Notes: generated by a model not told the origin, from the letters alone. A DNA stretch of 59,506 nt from Pseudomonadota bacterium (GCA_018901125.1 JAHIFE010000157.1:1-59506), one strand, 5' to 3'; counted from the first letter of the stretch, positions 26,903 through 37,922 are shown. Made by a program: numbers and translations.

Positions 26903-28378
26903 ATGACCAAAAAAGAACTTGAAGACTATCTTTGGGGCGCAGCCAATATTTTACGCGGAATGATTGATGCGGCTGATTTTAAGCAGTATATCTTCCCTCT
27001 GCTGTTTTTTAAACGCATCAGCGATGTATGGGAGGAGGAATATCAAACGGCCCTTGCTGAAAGTGGAAACGATCTTGACTACGCTTTGTTCCGTGAAAAC
27101 CACCGGTTTCAGATACCAAAAGGTTGCCATTGGGAAGATGTTAGAAAGAAAACCCTTGATGTCGGCGCTGCCCTGCAAAAAGCTATCAGCGGAATTGAAA
27201 AAGCCAACTTTGAAATGCTTCATGATGTGTTCGGCGATGCACAGTGGACGAATAAGCGCCGAATGAGTGATGAGAAGATGCTCGACCTTATTGAGCATTT
27301 CAGTCAGATGAATTTAACGGTCAGTAATGTCCCTCACGACATCATGGGTGAAGGTTACGAATATCTGATTAAAAAATTTGCAGACGACAGCGGCCACACC
27401 GCAGCCGAGTTTTACACCAACCGCACCGTTGTGAGACTCATGACGCAAATTACCGACCCTCAAAGCGGAGAAAGCATCTATGACCCTACCTGCGGGAGCG
27501 GTGGAATTCTGCTTTCCAGCACTTTGCATGTAAAAGAGCAGGACAAAGAATACCGGACACTAAAACTCTATGGGCAAGAACTGAACCTTATTACCTCTGC
27601 AATTGCCCGTATTAATATGTTTATGCACAATGTAGATGAGTTTTTGATTGTGCAGGGCGATACGCTGGAAAGTCCTCAGATACTTGAAGATGACGAGCTT
27701 AAAAAGTTTGATGTAATAATGGCAAATCCGCCATACAGCGTTAAGCGATGGAATCAGCAAAAGTGGATGAACGACCCTTTTGGCCGCAACATCTGGGGAA
27801 CACCGCCGCAAGGTTGTGCTGATTATGCTTTTCAACAGCATATTATGAAAAGTCTTAATTCTGATATCGGCCGAAGCGTGGTTCTCTGGCCGCATGGCGT
27901 TTTGTTCAGAGATGCGGAAAGTAATATACGCAAACGCATGATCGAAGAAGATTATGTGGATGCTGTAATTGGCTTGGGCAAAAACCTTTTCTACAACAGC
28001 AGTATGGAAAGCTGTTTGCTGGTTTGCCGCATGAAGAAGCCGAAAGGGAGAAAAGGAAAAATTATTTTTATTGATGCCAAAGAAGAATTGCGGATTGAAA
28101 GAACCAACGCCTGGCTCGAACCGCAGCATATTAAAAAAATTGCTGACGCTTACTGGAAATTTAAAGATGCCGAAGGCTTTGCCAAAGTGATGAGTAATAA
28201 AGAAGTGCTGGAAAACAACGGAAATCTGAGTTTACAATTGTATGTAAAGCAGGCGGAAGTTGCAAACGAGCATAATACCCAGGATTTAATTGCGGAAGTC
28301 AAAAAAGGACAAAAGCAAATCAATGTTTCGCTCGATAACTTATTTATTCAACTCAAAAACATTGGAATAGAAGTATGA
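26903..28378 (+). CDS. hsdM: Type I restriction-modification methyltransferase subunit HsdM
   Basis: This 491-residue N6-adenine methyltransferase has an HsdM N-terminal helical domain (about residues 2-130), then the catalytic domain. The latter includes EFYTNRTVVRLM, the AdoMet-binding motif DPTCGSGGILL (about 195-205) and the catalytic NPPYS (about 278-282). ATG 26903 is preferred over the adjoining TTG 26900; AAGAGAG upstream is the ribosome binding site. It is the first gene of an operon running hsdM, nuclease, hsdS, dinD fragment, hsdR, with overlaps of four bases at most junctions. It would methylate the recognition sequence set by HsdS and also serve in the restriction complex. Confidence 0.94.
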   Translation: MTKKELEDYLWGAANILRGMIDAADFKQYIFPLLFFKRISDVWEEEYQTALAESGNDLDYALFRENHRFQIPKGCHWEDVRKKTLDVGAALQKAISGIEKANFEMLHDVFGDAQWTNKRRMSDEKMLDLIEHFSQMNLTVSNVPHDIMGEGYEYLIKKFADDSGHTAAEFYTNRTVVRLMTQITDPQSGESIYDPTCGSGGILLSSTLHVKEQDKEYRTLKLYGQELNLITSAIARINMFMHNVDEFLIVQGDTLESPQILEDDELKKFDVIMANPPYSVKRWNQQKWMNDPFGRNIWGTPPQGCADYAFQQHIMKSLNSDIGRSVVLWPHGVLFRDAESNIRKRMIEEDYVDAVIGLGKNLFYNSSMESCLLVCRMKKPKGRKGKIIFIDAKEELRIERTNAWLEPQHIKKIADAYWKFKDAEGFAKVMSNKEVLENNGNLSLQLYVKQAEVANEHNTQDLIAEVKKGQKQINVSLDNLFIQLKNIGIEV

Positions 28379-29397
28379 CTGAAGAGATAACGTCGAAGAA
28401 CCTCTATTCAAAAATTGCCGAGCTTTTGCAGGCTGCAAGGCAGACAGTTGTGCGTGCCGTGAATCAAACAATGGTTTACACCTATTATGAAATTGGGAGG
28501 ATGATTGTTGAGGATGAACAGCAAGGGAAACAACGGGCTGACTATGGAAAGCAAGTCCTGGAAGATTTATCCCAAAAACTGACGCAAAATTTTGGTAAAG
28601 GATTTTCTATAGTCAATTTAAGACAAATGCGGGCTTTTTATCTAACTTACTCAATTCAGCAGACGGTTTCTGCTGAATTGAAAACACCTCGTTTTCAGTT
28701 ATCCTGGTCGCATTACCTCAAGCTGATGCGGATTGAAAACCCTGATGAGCGTATGTTTTATGAGATAGAATGTTATCAGAATAATTGGTCACTTAAAGAA
28801 TTGCAAAGACAATTTGATACTGCATTGTACGAACGTTTGGCTTTGAGCCGGGATAAAGATGCCGTGAGGCAGTTAGCTTTGCAAGGTCAAATAGTTGCCA
28901 AGCCCGAAGATGCCATTAAAGAACCTTACATTCTTGAATTTCTTGGCTTGCAGGCGCATAGTGCATATTCTGAAACAGAATTGGAAGAAGCGATAATTGA
29001 TAAAATTCAAAATTTTTTAAAGGAACTCGGTAAAGGATTTATGTTTGTGAGCCGGCAGGAACGTATTTCTTTTGATGAACGCCATTTCTATATTGACCTG
29101 GTATTTTATAACCGCATCCTGCGTTGTTTTGTTATCATTGACCTGAAAATCGGCGACCTTAAACACCAGGATCTTGGCCAAATGCAGATGTATGTGAATT
29201 ATTATGACCGCTATGTAAAACTACCCGACGAAAATAAAACCGTAGGTATTGTGCTCTGCCAGGATAAAAGCGAAACCCTGGTAGAAATTACGTTGCCGGA
29301 AGATAACGACCAGATATTTGCCAGCCGATACCAAACTGTTCTGCCAAACAAAGAAGAGTTGAAAAGATTATTGAGCGATAAGGATTTTAAAGTATGA
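28375..29397 (+). CDS. DUF1016/YhcG-family PDDEXK nuclease embedded in the type I operon
   Basis: The 340-residue product has an N-terminal DUF1016 helical domain (YSKIAELLQAARQTV, YEIGRMIVEDEQQG, LRQMRAFYLTY) and a C-terminal PDDEXK nuclease domain. In the latter, HFYIDLVFYNRILRCFVIIDLKIG carries the acidic residue and the DxK pair of the active site. Its ATG overlaps the hsdM stop and its stop overlaps the hsdS start, each by four bases, so it is co-expressed with the restriction genes. YhcG-type proteins often sit in type I operons; their exact role is unsettled, with a nuclease or resolvase-like function proposed. Confidence 0.85.
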   Translation: MTEEITSKNLYSKIAELLQAARQTVVRAVNQTMVYTYYEIGRMIVEDEQQGKQRADYGKQVLEDLSQKLTQNFGKGFSIVNLRQMRAFYLTYSIQQTVSAELKTPRFQLSWSHYLKLMRIENPDERMFYEIECYQNNWSLKELQRQFDTALYERLALSRDKDAVRQLALQGQIVAKPEDAIKEPYILEFLGLQAHSAYSETELEEAIIDKIQNFLKELGKGFMFVSRQERISFDERHFYIDLVFYNRILRCFVIIDLKIGDLKHQDLGQMQMYVNYYDRYVKLPDENKTVGIVLCQDKSETLVEITLPEDNDQIFASRYQTVLPNKEELKRLLSDKDFKV

Positions 29398-30563
29398 AGT
29401 TGAGAAAGGAGAAATGGAAGGTTGAAAAAATTGGAAACGTTTGCCAAGTAATTAGCGGTGGAACACCAAGCAGAAATGTCGATGAGTATTTTGGTATTGA
29501 TATTTCTTGGTTTACGCCCACGGAAATCCCAAAAGATAAGATTGAAATTGTATATGAATCTCGAGAAAATATAACTGAATTAGGTTTAAAAAAGTCAAGT
29601 GCAAAGATTTTACCTGAAGGAACGGTTTTGCTTACCTCAAGAGCGACCATTGGTTTAATTGCAATTGCAGGAAAGAAAGTCACAACTAATCAAGGCTTTG
29701 CAAACTTTATTTGCATTGATAAGGTTTTGAATAATTGGTATTTAGCATATTGGTTGAATTCGAAAGTAAACCTGATTAAAAGCCTATCTTCAGGAACTAC
29801 TTTCAAAGAGATTTCAAAAACTACAATACGCAATCTTAAAATTCCTCTTCCCCCTCTCGAAGAACAAAAACAAATCGCCGCCCTTTTTCAATCCATAGAA
29901 ACCGCCATTGGGCAGGTTGAAGGGCAGGAGAAGAATTTGTTGAAGTTAAAAAATCAACTGCTTCGTGAATTGTTTGGAGAAATGCTGCAATTTGGCAACT
30001 ATCTGAATAAAAATGATTTTGAGAAAATTAAGTTTGAAAAGATTGCACTAAATATTTCTGAGAGAGTAGAACCTCAAAAAACAACCCTGGATACTTATGT
30101 AGGATTAGAACATTTAGATCCTGATAATCTTGTCATTGCAAGAACAGGAAAACCGGATGATGTAATTGGTACAAAATTAAAAATTTATAAAGGCGATATT
30201 ATATTTGGAAAGCGCAGAGCCTATCAGCGCAAAGTTTCTGTTTCACATTTTGATGGCATTGCATCTGCCCATAGCATGATTTTGAGAGCAAACGAGAAAA
30301 ATATTGAAAAAGATTTTCTTCCTTTTTTTATGCAATCCGATGTTTTTATGAACAGAGCCGTTCAAATTTCGGAAGGTTCTCTTTCGCCTACAATCAAATG
30401 GAAAACATTGGCATCACAGGAATTCATTTTGCCAAAGAAAGAAAAACAAAAAAGAATAACCGAAGTGTTTAAACAATTTGATATTACAAAAGAACAACTC
30501 AAGCAGCAAAAAACCACTCTCAAAAACCTGAAACAAAAACTATTAAGTGAGATTTTAGGATAG
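29394..30563 (+). CDS. hsdS: Type I restriction-modification specificity subunit HsdS
   Basis: This 389-residue DNA-recognition subunit has two target recognition domains, each followed by a helical spacer. The first begins [17 protein letters not shown] and leads to [24 protein letters not shown]. The second begins after about residue 200 ([21 protein letters not shown]) and ends with [26 protein letters not shown]. The two spacers look like repeats of each other, as is usual, and hold the two halves of the bipartite target apart. The ATG overlaps the nuclease stop by four bases. The target sequence cannot be predicted from this. Confidence 0.92.
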   Translation: MKLRKEKWKVEKIGNVCQVISGGTPSRNVDEYFGIDISWFTPTEIPKDKIEIVYESRENITELGLKKSSAKILPEGTVLLTSRATIGLIAIAGKKVTTNQGFANFICIDKVLNNWYLAYWLNSKVNLIKSLSSGTTFKEISKTTIRNLKIPLPPLEEQKQIAALFQSIETAIGQVEGQEKNLLKLKNQLLRELFGEMLQFGNYLNKNDFEKIKFEKIALNISERVEPQKTTLDTYVGLEHLDPDNLVIARTGKPDDVIGTKLKIYKGDIIFGKRRAYQRKVSVSHFDGIASAHSMILRANEKNIEKDFLPFFMQSDVFMNRAVQISEGSLSPTIKWKTLASQEFILPKKEKQKRITEVFKQFDITKEQLKQQKTTLKNLKQKLLSEILG

Positions 30564-30567
30564 CCCT

Positions 30568-31068
30568 ATGAAAAAAGAACTTATCGGCGAACTATTTGAA
30601 AAATTTGAAAGAGCCTGTTATCTCTTCAACAATCTGGAATGCTGGAGCGCGCGGGAATTGCAGGAAATTTTAGGCTATTCCAAATGGGATAATTTTAAAA
30701 ATGCGATTGAAAAAGCAAAAAAATCATGTGAAAACGCCGGTATTTCTGTTTCAGATCATTTTGCCGATGTCGGGAAAATGATCGAAATTGGCAAAGGCGG
30801 TCAGCGCGAAGTAGATGACATAGCCTTAACCCGCTACGCCTGTTATCTAATCGCCCAAAATGGTAATTCTGCTAAAAGTGAAATTTCCTTTGCTCAGACA
30901 TACTTTGCAGTTCAGACCCGAAAACAGGAAATTATAGAGGAGCGGCTTTTAGACGTCGACCGTGTGATTGCCCGTGATAAACTGACAAAATCCGAGAAGA
31001 AGCTGTCGGGTATAATTTACGAGCGCGGCGTTGATGACAAAAAAGAAGAAAAAGGGTTAGCGATATGA
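30568..31068 (+). CDS. dinD: DinD-like protein, C-terminally truncated
   Basis: The 166-residue product matches the N-terminal part of DNA-damage-inducible protein D: an [16 protein letters not shown] region similar to phage antirepressor/BRO-N domains, [18 protein letters not shown], and [13 protein letters not shown]. coli DinD has 274 residues. Here the protein stops soon after the last motif, in a Lys/Glu-rich tail, and its stop overlaps the hsdR ATG by four bases. The truncation is therefore tidy and maintains coupling. It may be a functional short form, perhaps a modulator of the restriction complex, or a fragment captured in the operon. E. coli DinD inhibits RecA strand exchange; that function cannot be assumed here. 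Confidence 0.75.
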   Translation: MKKELIGELFEKFERACYLFNNLECWSARELQEILGYSKWDNFKNAIEKAKKSCENAGISVSDHFADVGKMIEIGKGGQREVDDIALTRYACYLIAQNGNSAKSEISFAQTYFAVQTRKQEIIEERLLDVDRVIARDKLTKSEKKLSGIIYERGVDDKKEEKGLAI

Positions 31069-34043
31069 CATTTAATGAGCTAAACAGCGTAGAATATTTC
31101 ATCATCCGCCAGCTTACCGGCATTAACCTGAATCAGGTTCAGCATGGCATAGTAAAGGAAGAAACTGCGTCTTACAGCGATATCGCAAAATGGAAATATG
31201 TACAGCCCGAATTGCTTCCAAGAGAAATTACCGAAGTTTTTCTGGAAAAGGAACTGAAAAAATCCTTAATCCGCCTCAATCCTGCTATAAAATCCAATCC
31301 TGATCGCGCCGAAGAAGTAATTCATAAACTTCGCGCTATTCTCATTACTGTCGGAAATGTCGGGCTTGTGCGCGCTAATGAAGAATTTGCCAAATGGTTA
31401 CGGGGAGAAATCTCCATGCCTGTCGGCAAAAATAATGAACATGTAAATATACGTCTGATAGACTTTGAACAAATAAACAACAACTCTTTTTTGCTGACGA
31501 ATCAATTCAAAATCAGAGCCAGAGAAACAAAAATCCCCGATATCGTGATGTTTGTAAATGGTATTCCGCTTGTTGTCGGTGAAGTGAAAACCCCTGTCAG
31601 ACCTGCTGTAAGCTGGCTGGATGCCGCGCATGATATTCATGTTATTTATGAAAATGCAGTGTCCCAACTTTTTGTTCCCAATGTGCTCTCTTTTGCAACC
31701 GAAGGAAAAGAACTTTTTATTGGCGGGGTAAGAACACCGCTGGAATTCTGGTCGCCCTGGCGGCTTGAAGATGAAAAAGATGAGCTGTATCATATTGCCG
31801 GCTTACAGGATGTTGCAAAGCAGATAACCCATTTGTTAAAGCCTTCAACATTGCTGGATATATTGCAATACTTCACCATTTACGCCACAAACAGCAAAAA
31901 GAAAAAGATAAAGATTGTCTGCCGATACCAGCAATATGAAGGAGCCAATTGTATTGTTGAGCGGGTTAAAGAAGGCAAAATAAAGAAAGGTTTAATCTGG
32001 CATTTTCAAGGTTCCGGCAAATCGTTGTTGATGCTGTTTGCTGCTCAAAAAATGCGAAAACAACAGGATCTCGGCAGTCCCACTGTATTGATAGTGGTTG
32101 ACAGAGTTGATCTTGATACTCAGATAACCGCAACTTTTAATACTGCTGAAGTTCCGAATATGGTGACAACCGACAATATTAAAGAACTGCATGACCTGTT
32201 GGAAAAAGATACCAGAAAAATCATTATCACCATGATTCATAAGTTTAAAGATGCCTATCCCGATATGAACAAGCGCGAAAATATCATTGTGATGGTGGAC
32301 GAAGCTCACAGAACCCAGGAAGGTGATCTTGGCCGCAAGATGCGAAGCGCTTTACCCAATGCATTTTTATTTGGTTTAACCGGGACTCCTATCAATAAAG
32401 CCGACAAAAATACTTTCTGGGCATTTGGAGCGGACGAGGATAAAAGCGGATACCTGAGCCGATACACTTTTCAGGATAGCCTTCGTGACAATGCCACGCT
32501 CCCTTTGCATTTTGAACCACGCTTGCCCGATTACCACATTGATAAAGAAAGCCTTGATGTTGCTTTTAAAGAAATGGCAAATGACCTGAGCGAAGAAGAC
32601 CGCAATAAACTCAGCCAAAAAGCGGCTAAAATGGCAGTATTTTTAAAATCTCCTGAACGGGTTAAAACCATAGTCCAGGATATAGTGGGGCATTTTCAGA
32701 AGCATGTGGAGCCGGAAGGTTTTAAAGCCTTGATCGTAACTCCTGACCGCTATGCCTGTGTCCAGTATAAAGAGGAGTTGGACAAACTGCTTTCACCTGA
32801 ATCCGCTATAGTTGTTATAAGTACTTCTGCCAATGATGATTTTATGTTCAAGCAAAACTTCGCCCTGGACAGAGACCAGCAGGAAAAGGCCATTGAAAAA
32901 TACAATGATTCAACCTCACCGCTTAAATTCCTTATTGTTACTGCAAAACTGCTGACCGGTTTTGATTCGCCTATTTTACAAACAATGTATCTGGATAAAT
33001 CACTCAAAGACCATACATTGCTGCAAGCAATTTGCCGGACAAACCGACTCTTTCCAAATAAAACATTCGGACGGATAGTCGATTACTTTGGTGTCTTTGA
33101 TGATACAGCAAGCGCTTTGGCATTTGATGAAGAATCTGTAAAAAAGGTTATCAGTAATCTTCAAGAGCTGAAAGACAAACTACCCGGACAAATTATACTT
33201 TGCTTGTCCCATTTTGCGGGTTTAGATAGAACAATTGAGGGATTTGAAGGTTTGCAAGCCGCACAGGATTGCATAGGTTCAGATGAAAAGCGGGATGCCT
33301 TCGCAAAAGATTTCAGCTTATTGTCAAAACTATGGGAAGCACTTTCTCCGGATGACATATTAAAGAAATATCAAAAAGATTATAAATGGCTTTCGCAGGT
33401 TTACATCTCGGTTAAACCGGGTTCCGATGATAACGGAAGATTATTATGGCATGCTTTAGGTGCACAAACTACTGCTCTTATCCATGAGCATATTCATGTT
33501 GCCGGCATCAACCGCGATATGGATGAGATGGTTTTGGATGCCGATATAATTGACAACTTAATGAATAAAAAAGATCCGAAAGATGCAGATAAAATTGTAA
33601 AAATATTATCAGACAGGCTGGGTAAAAATAAAGGTAATCCGGTTTTTAGAAAGTTAAGTGAAAGGCTTGAAGCCCTAAGAGACAAGGCCGAAAAAGGTTT
33701 AATTAATAGCATCGAATTTATTAAACAGCTTTGCGAAATCGCAAAAGAAACTTTACAGGCTGAAAAGCAGAAAGATAATGGTGAACAGCAAAAATCCGCA
33801 AAAGCGGCATTAACGGAATTGTTCCTTGAACTTAAAACAGATAAAACACCGGCCATAGTTGAAAGAATAGTAAATGACATTGATGAGATAGTTCGTTTAG
33901 TCCGCTTTGACGGGTGGCAAAATACCATTCCTGGAGAAAGAGAAGTTCAGAAATCTTTACGCAAGACATTGTTGAAATATCAATTGCACAAAGATGAAGA
34001 GCTGTTTAATAAATCGTATGAGTATATTAAAGAATATTATTGA
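31065..34043 (+). CDS. hsdR: Type I restriction endonuclease subunit HsdR
   Basis: This 992-residue motor-nuclease subunit has an N-terminal PD-(D/E)xK nuclease site, [20 protein letters not shown] (about 164-183). A helicase core follows with Walker A-type [15 protein letters not shown] and FGLTGTP, and a second RecA lobe with LTGFDSP and [13 protein letters not shown]-terminal helical region docks the methyltransferase. It is complete and ends the operon. With HsdM and HsdS it translocates and cuts unmethylated DNA. It is clearly different from the second HsdR at the right end of the window. Confidence 0.94.
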   Translation: MTFNELNSVEYFIIRQLTGINLNQVQHGIVKEETASYSDIAKWKYVQPELLPREITEVFLEKELKKSLIRLNPAIKSNPDRAEEVIHKLRAILITVGNVGLVRANEEFAKWLRGEISMPVGKNNEHVNIRLIDFEQINNNSFLLTNQFKIRARETKIPDIVMFVNGIPLVVGEVKTPVRPAVSWLDAAHDIHVIYENAVSQLFVPNVLSFATEGKELFIGGVRTPLEFWSPWRLEDEKDELYHIAGLQDVAKQITHLLKPSTLLDILQYFTIYATNSKKKKIKIVCRYQQYEGANCIVERVKEGKIKKGLIWHFQGSGKSLLMLFAAQKMRKQQDLGSPTVLIVVDRVDLDTQITATFNTAEVPNMVTTDNIKELHDLLEKDTRKIIITMIHKFKDAYPDMNKRENIIVMVDEAHRTQEGDLGRKMRSALPNAFLFGLTGTPINKADKNTFWAFGADEDKSGYLSRYTFQDSLRDNATLPLHFEPRLPDYHIDKESLDVAFKEMANDLSEEDRNKLSQKAAKMAVFLKSPERVKTIVQDIVGHFQKHVEPEGFKALIVTPDRYACVQYKEELDKLLSPESAIVVISTSANDDFMFKQNFALDRDQQEKAIEKYNDSTSPLKFLIVTAKLLTGFDSPILQTMYLDKSLKDHTLLQAICRTNRLFPNKTFGRIVDYFGVFDDTASALAFDEESVKKVISNLQELKDKLPGQIILCLSHFAGLDRTIEGFEGLQAAQDCIGSDEKRDAFAKDFSLLSKLWEALSPDDILKKYQKDYKWLSQVYISVKPGSDDNGRLLWHALGAQTTALIHEHIHVAGINRDMDEMVLDADIIDNLMNKKDPKDADKIVKILSDRLGKNKGNPVFRKLSERLEALRDKAEKGLINSIEFIKQLCEIAKETLQAEKQKDNGEQQKSAKAALTELFLELKTDKTPAIVERIVNDIDEIVRLVRFDGWQNTIPGEREVQKSLRKTLLKYQLHKDEELFNKSYEYIKEYY

Positions 34044-34086
34044 AGCAAACGCATCCTTAAAACAAAAACATCAATAATAATTGCTG

Positions 34087-34114
34087 TTGACAATATTATA
34101 ATAAAATCTATAGT
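34087..34114 (+). promoter_or_regulatory. Sigma-70-type promoter for thi4
   Basis: A perfect -35 box TTGACA (34087-34092) and a -10 box TATAGT (34109-34114) are separated by 16 bases. Transcription would start near 34121, about 20 bases before the TPP riboswitch. Confidence 0.6.
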
Positions 34115-34138
34115 ATTACATTTCAAAAACAATATAAG

Positions 34139-34225
34139 TTAGGGGTGTTGCAAAGCAGCTGAGAACCCGGAAAACGGGTAACCCTTGGAACCTGATCAGG
34201 ATAATGCCTGCGAAGGGAAACGAGT
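34139..34225 (+). promoter_or_regulatory. TPP riboswitch (THI element)
   Basis: The stretch carries the hallmark conserved pieces of the thiamine pyrophosphate aptamer in order: AGGGGTG, CTGAGA, an ACCCGG/CGGGT helix, ACCCTTGGAACCTGATC, GGATAATGCC and GCGAAGGGAA. It lies between a good promoter and a terminator hairpin, upstream of thi4, so thiamine pyrophosphate should lower thi4 expression by premature termination. Confidence 0.95.
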
Positions 34226-34249
34226 CTTCTTAATAAAGTTGATATATGG

Positions 34250-34282
34250 CCGTTTCTCTATTTATGGGAAGCGGTTTTTTTT
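34250..34282 (+). terminator. Rho-independent terminator of the TPP riboswitch
   Basis: CCGTTTC (34250-34256) pairs with GAAGCGG (34268-34274, one G-T pair) and is followed by eight T bases. It lies 25 bases after the aptamer, in the place of an expression platform, and about 65 bases before the thi4 start. Confidence 0.8.
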
Positions 34283-34347
34283 GTTAATTATAAATCCGGC
34301 CGGATTGGTAACTGTAAACATTGGCCGGAATGAAAGGGGAAAGTATT

Positions 34348-35121
34348 ATGGCATTGGATGAAGTTGTCATCACTCAGGCTATTATTGAGCGGTATTATAA
34401 AAAACTTATGGATAACCTTGAAACCGATGTTGCGATAGTAGGTGGCGGACCATCAGGTTTAATTGCAGGTTATTTTCTTGCAAAAGCCGGAAAAAAGGTA
34501 GCGCTCTACGAACGAAAACTCAGCATAGGTGGCGGCATGTGGGGTGGCGGCATGCTGTTTAATGAAATTGTCGTTCAAAAAAGTGCAATTCATCTGCTTG
34601 AGGAGTTTGGCATTCGTTATAATCATTTTAAGGAAGATTATTATACAGCCGATTCAATTGAGGCAATTACTTCCTTAACCGCCGGAGCTATCCGGGCAGG
34701 TCTTACGGTATTTAACTGCATTTCCGTAGAAGATGTAATGATGCGTCCGGAAGGAATCGTTGGGCTTGTAATCAACTGGTCTCCGGTTGAGATGGCCGGA
34801 TTGCATGTTGATCCGCTTACCGTCCGGACAAAATTTGTTATTGATGCCACAGGACATGCAACTGAAGTAGTTAAAGTGGTAGTAAAAAAAGTTCCGGGAA
34901 ATCTTTTAACCCCAAGTGGTGTGATTGAAGGTGAAAAATCCATGTGGGCGGATAAAGCGGAAAACCTTACTCTTGAAAATACAAAAGAAATTTTCCCCGG
35001 ATTATATGTAGCCGGAATGGCCGCAAATGCAACATTTGGCGGACCGAGAATGGGACCGATTTTCGGAGGGATGCTTCTTTCAGGTGAGAAGGTCGCAAAA
35101 GAGCTTATTCAACGATTGTAG
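34348..35121 (+). CDS. thi4: Sulfide-dependent thiazole synthase, Thi4 family
   Basis: The 257-residue enzyme makes the thiazole half of thiamine from NAD and glycine. The dinucleotide-binding motif [10 protein letters not shown] lies near the N-terminus, followed by [17 protein letters not shown]-terminal [16 protein letters not shown] segment is also typical. At the position of the yeast sulfur-donating Cys there is His153 (GLHVDP), as in archaeal-type enzymes that use free sulfide catalytically rather than sacrificing a Cys. That suits a sulfidic anaerobe. ATG 34348 is chosen because AAAGGGGAAAG precedes it; the in-frame TTG at 34321 has no such support. It is governed by the TPP riboswitch upstream. 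Its 3' end overlaps the convergent channel gene by 17 bases. Confidence 0.92.
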   Translation: MALDEVVITQAIIERYYKKLMDNLETDVAIVGGGPSGLIAGYFLAKAGKKVALYERKLSIGGGMWGGGMLFNEIVVQKSAIHLLEEFGIRYNHFKEDYYTADSIEAITSLTAGAIRAGLTVFNCISVEDVMMRPEGIVGLVINWSPVEMAGLHVDPLTVRTKFVIDATGHATEVVKVVVKKVPGNLLTPSGVIEGEKSMWADKAENLTLENTKEIFPGLYVAGMAANATFGGPRMGPIFGGMLLSGEKVAKELIQRL

Positions 35122-36562
35122 TTTCCCATCCGCCTCCAAGAGCCTTGTAAAGAGCAACCAGATTGGTTGATACAGTTCGTGTGCTTTGAGCAAGAGCATC
35201 TTCTGAAGCATAAAAGGAGCGCTGGGCTAAAAGTACATTCAGAAAATCAGTCTGGCCGTGGATATAAAGCTGTTTAGCAAGATCTACGGCCTTTTTGTTT
35301 GCGGTAACTGCATCAGAAAACGCTTTTTTCCGTTCCTCTTCTTTTGCCGAAGCAATCAGCGAATTATCTACCTCCTGCAGCGCTGTAAGGATGGTTTGCT
35401 TGTAAGTAATTGCAGATTGTTCCTGTAAAGCTTTTTGCAGCTCGATGTTTGATATCGTTTTGCCTGTGTTGAAAATCTGCCAACTTACCGAAGGCCCAAA
35501 CGACCAGAAACGGTTTACCCGATCCATCCATGAATTGAACTCATCATTTTGAAAACCAACAGAACCGGAAATGCTGAATTTGGGAAAAAGATCGGCCGTT
35601 GCAACTCCAATTCGCGCTGTAGCAGCGTGAATTTGTGCTTCAGCTCTTCTTATATCCGGGCGTCTTCTTAAAAGGTCTGACGGAACTCCTACAGGGACCG
35701 AAGGTGAAGCGGCTGGTATCTCCGATAAATCCCGAAGCTCGGTAAGCAAAGCTGCCGGCTCACGGCCTATAAGAAGGCTTAAGCTATAGATCGCTTGCTC
35801 CGTTGAGGCCTCCAGCAGCGGAATCTGGGCTGCTGTTGTTGCCGCCTGAGCATCGGCATTTGCCGCATCAAGGCTGCTAGCAAACCCGGCTGAAACTCTT
35901 TTGTGCGTCAGCTCGGCTGTATGATTCTGTGCTGCAAGATTATTACGGGCAATAATAAGGCGCTGCTGATAAGCTCTTAGATCGATATAGTTAACGGCAA
36001 CCTCTGCGGCCAAAGTCACCAGCACATCTCTTCGTCCTTCCACAGCCGCCTGAAGATCAGCATCGGCTGCTTCAACACTTCGCCGAACACCACCAAAGAT
36101 ATCGAGTTCCCAGGCCGCATCAAAACCTGCCTGATACTGGTTGGATGTTATACCGTCACTTCCTGCAGTTGATTGCGGTGAGTGGCTGCGTCTGTACGAA
36201 CTTACTGCGTTAATAACAGGGCCGAATCCTGAGATTGAAACCCCTCTTGCTGCTCTGGCCTGCCGGATACGGGCTTCTGCCTGTTTAACATCCAGATTCG
36301 AGTCTGTAGCCCTTTTTACAAGTGAAACAAGTATCGGGTCATTGAAAGCCGCCCACCAACCAGCTATTTCTTTTTCAGTTCCGGTATCTGACTTTGGTGC
36401 GGGTCCTGCCCAGGTGGATGGAAGAGTTGCTTCAATCGGCTTAAAATTTGGGCCCACAGCACAACCAATTACCAATATCAGGCAAAGCAGAAGGACAAGG
36501 CCGCATATTTTAATATTTTTCTTTAAAACTGCATACATATTATCATATCTTTTTTTACTCAT
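35105..36562 (-). CDS. Outer-membrane efflux lipoprotein, NodT/OprM type
   Basis: The 485-residue protein has an N-terminal hydrophobic signal ending [11 protein letters not shown], a good lipobox, followed by the family's KP-rich start and WW of [10 protein letters not shown]. Two helical repeats with [10 protein letters not shown] and [16 protein letters not shown] are diagnostic of NodT-type channels. I place the start at ATG 36562, which overlaps the permease stop by eight bases (ATGAGTAA); ATG 36538 is an alternative. It is the last gene of a MacAB-type operon and should provide the exit duct. Its 3' end overlaps thi4 on the other strand. Confidence 0.9.
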   Translation of the reverse strand: MSKKRYDNMYAVLKKNIKICGLVLLLCLILVIGCAVGPNFKPIEATLPSTWAGPAPKSDTGTEKEIAGWWAAFNDPILVSLVKRATDSNLDVKQAEARIRQARAARGVSISGFGPVINAVSSYRRSHSPQSTAGSDGITSNQYQAGFDAAWELDIFGGVRRSVEAADADLQAAVEGRRDVLVTLAAEVAVNYIDLRAYQQRLIIARNNLAAQNHTAELTHKRVSAGFASSLDAANADAQAATTAAQIPLLEASTEQAIYSLSLLIGREPAALLTELRDLSEIPAASPSVPVGVPSDLLRRRPDIRRAEAQIHAATARIGVATADLFPKFSISGSVGFQNDEFNSWMDRVNRFWSFGPSVSWQIFNTGKTISNIELQKALQEQSAITYKQTILTALQEVDNSLIASAKEEERKKAFSDAVTANKKAVDLAKQLYIHGQTDFLNVLLAQRSFYASEDALAQSTRTVSTNLVALYKALGGGWETTIVE

Positions 36563-37922
36563 AGCGCAGTGCCTCGATTGGATCAAGCCGTGATGCTCTC
36601 CACGCAGGATAATATCCAAAAACAATACCTACTCCGGCAGATACTAAAATAGCCGCAGCAATTGCACCAGGCGAATTTTCAACAGGCCATTTAAGGAAAA
36701 AGTTAACAAGCTTGGATCCGCCGTGACCCAACACAATTCCCAATCCACCTCCTACAAGACAAAGCACAATGGATTCCACAAGAAATTGCCTTAAAATATC
36801 GCGGGCTCTTGCGCCAACTGCCATTCTCAGCCCTATTTCACGGGTTCGTTCGGTAACGGACACCAGCATTATGTTCATAATACCTACACCGCCTACAATA
36901 AGTGAAATCAACGCCACAGACAGCAGCAAATTGGTCATCATTTTTGTTGTTGAAGAAAGCGTATCTATCATCTCGCTCATGTTTCGAATATTAAAGTCGT
37001 CCGGTTCTCCATTTCTTATATGGTGGCGCTCGCGAAGCACTTGTGTTATCTGACTGATGACAGCAGGAATTTGTGCAGTGGAAACCGCGGCCATCATAAT
37101 CTGGTCTATATTGGCAAAACGTATCGGCATAGGATTGTTTGCAGCCTGAACGGATGACTGTTCAGGATATAGATTCGGAGGATCACCTGAATATAATCTG
37201 CTTAGTGTATTTACCGATGAAGCTGTCACAGAACCGCTCTGGTTTATATTATCAAGAGTTGAGCCTGTGACTCTGTATTTTATTGTAGTCCAGGGGGCGA
37301 TAATGGTGTCGTCCTGGTCCATTCCCATCATATTGGCACCTTTAACCGAAAGCACACCTATTACCCGAAATGATACATTCTTTATACGTATTTCTTTGCC
37401 TATGGGTGATTTGCCTTCAAACAACTCCCGGACAAGGGTTTGGCCCAAAACGCAAACTTTATTGGCATTAAGCACATCACGATTGCTAAAAACTTCTCCT
37501 TCCGAAAGATTTGTCCAGTCGCGCACTTTGAGAAATTCAGGGGTAGTTCCATATATAGATGAGGGAACCCAGTTGCGATTGCCATAGACCACCTGAGTCC
37601 GGGCACGCACCACAGGAGCTGCAGTTAAAACGGAAGGACATTCACGGATTATTGCATCACAATCTTCAGACGTAAGAGTCATAGCACTCCCTGAACCAAA
37701 ACTTATGCCCCCGCTGGATGCTGTTCCGGGACGAACAAGTATGGTGTTTGCACCCATACTGGCTACTGATTTTTTAATTGCAGCAGAGGAGCCGTTTCCT
37801 ATTTCCATCATGGCAATAACAGCACCTACACCGATTACGATCCCAAGAGTTGTGAGCATTGCACGCATTGGATTGCGTAAAAGTGCTTGAAGAGCGATCT
37901 TTATTGTGCGATGGGTTTTCAT
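36555..37922 (-). CDS. MacB-type ABC transporter permease
   Basis: The 455-residue inner-membrane protein has one helix near the N-terminus (AMLTTLGIVIGVGAVIAMM), a large periplasmic MacB-PCD-type domain (about 50-300), and three C-terminal helices of the FtsX type (LLLSVALISLIVGGVGIMNIMLVSV onward) with RTREIGLRMAVGA. In E. coli MacB the ATPase is fused in front; here it is a separate upstream gene whose stop overlaps this start by four bases. With the adaptor and channel it would form a tripartite pump for peptides, macrolides or lipids. The substrate is unknown. Confidence 0.92.
   Translation of the reverse strand: MKTHRTIKIALQALLRNPMRAMLTTLGIVIGVGAVIAMMEIGNGSSAAIKKSVASMGANTILVRPGTASSGGISFGSGSAMTLTSEDCDAIIRECPSVLTAAPVVRARTQVVYGNRNWVPSSIYGTTPEFLKVRDWTNLSEGEVFSNRDVLNANKVCVLGQTLVRELFEGKSPIGKEIRIKNVSFRVIGVLSVKGANMMGMDQDDTIIAPWTTIKYRVTGSTLDNINQSGSVTASSVNTLSRLYSGDPPNLYPEQSSVQAANNPMPIRFANIDQIMMAAVSTAQIPAVISQITQVLRERHHIRNGEPDDFNIRNMSEMIDTLSSTTKMMTNLLLSVALISLIVGGVGIMNIMLVSVTERTREIGLRMAVGARARDILRQFLVESIVLCLVGGGLGIVLGHGGSKLVNFFLKWPVENSPGAIAAAILVSAGVGIVFGYYPAWRASRLDPIEALRYE

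Noticed and set aside
27560-28129. 189-codon minus-strand frame opposite hsdM
   Set aside because: Antisense shadow of conserved methyltransferase sequence.
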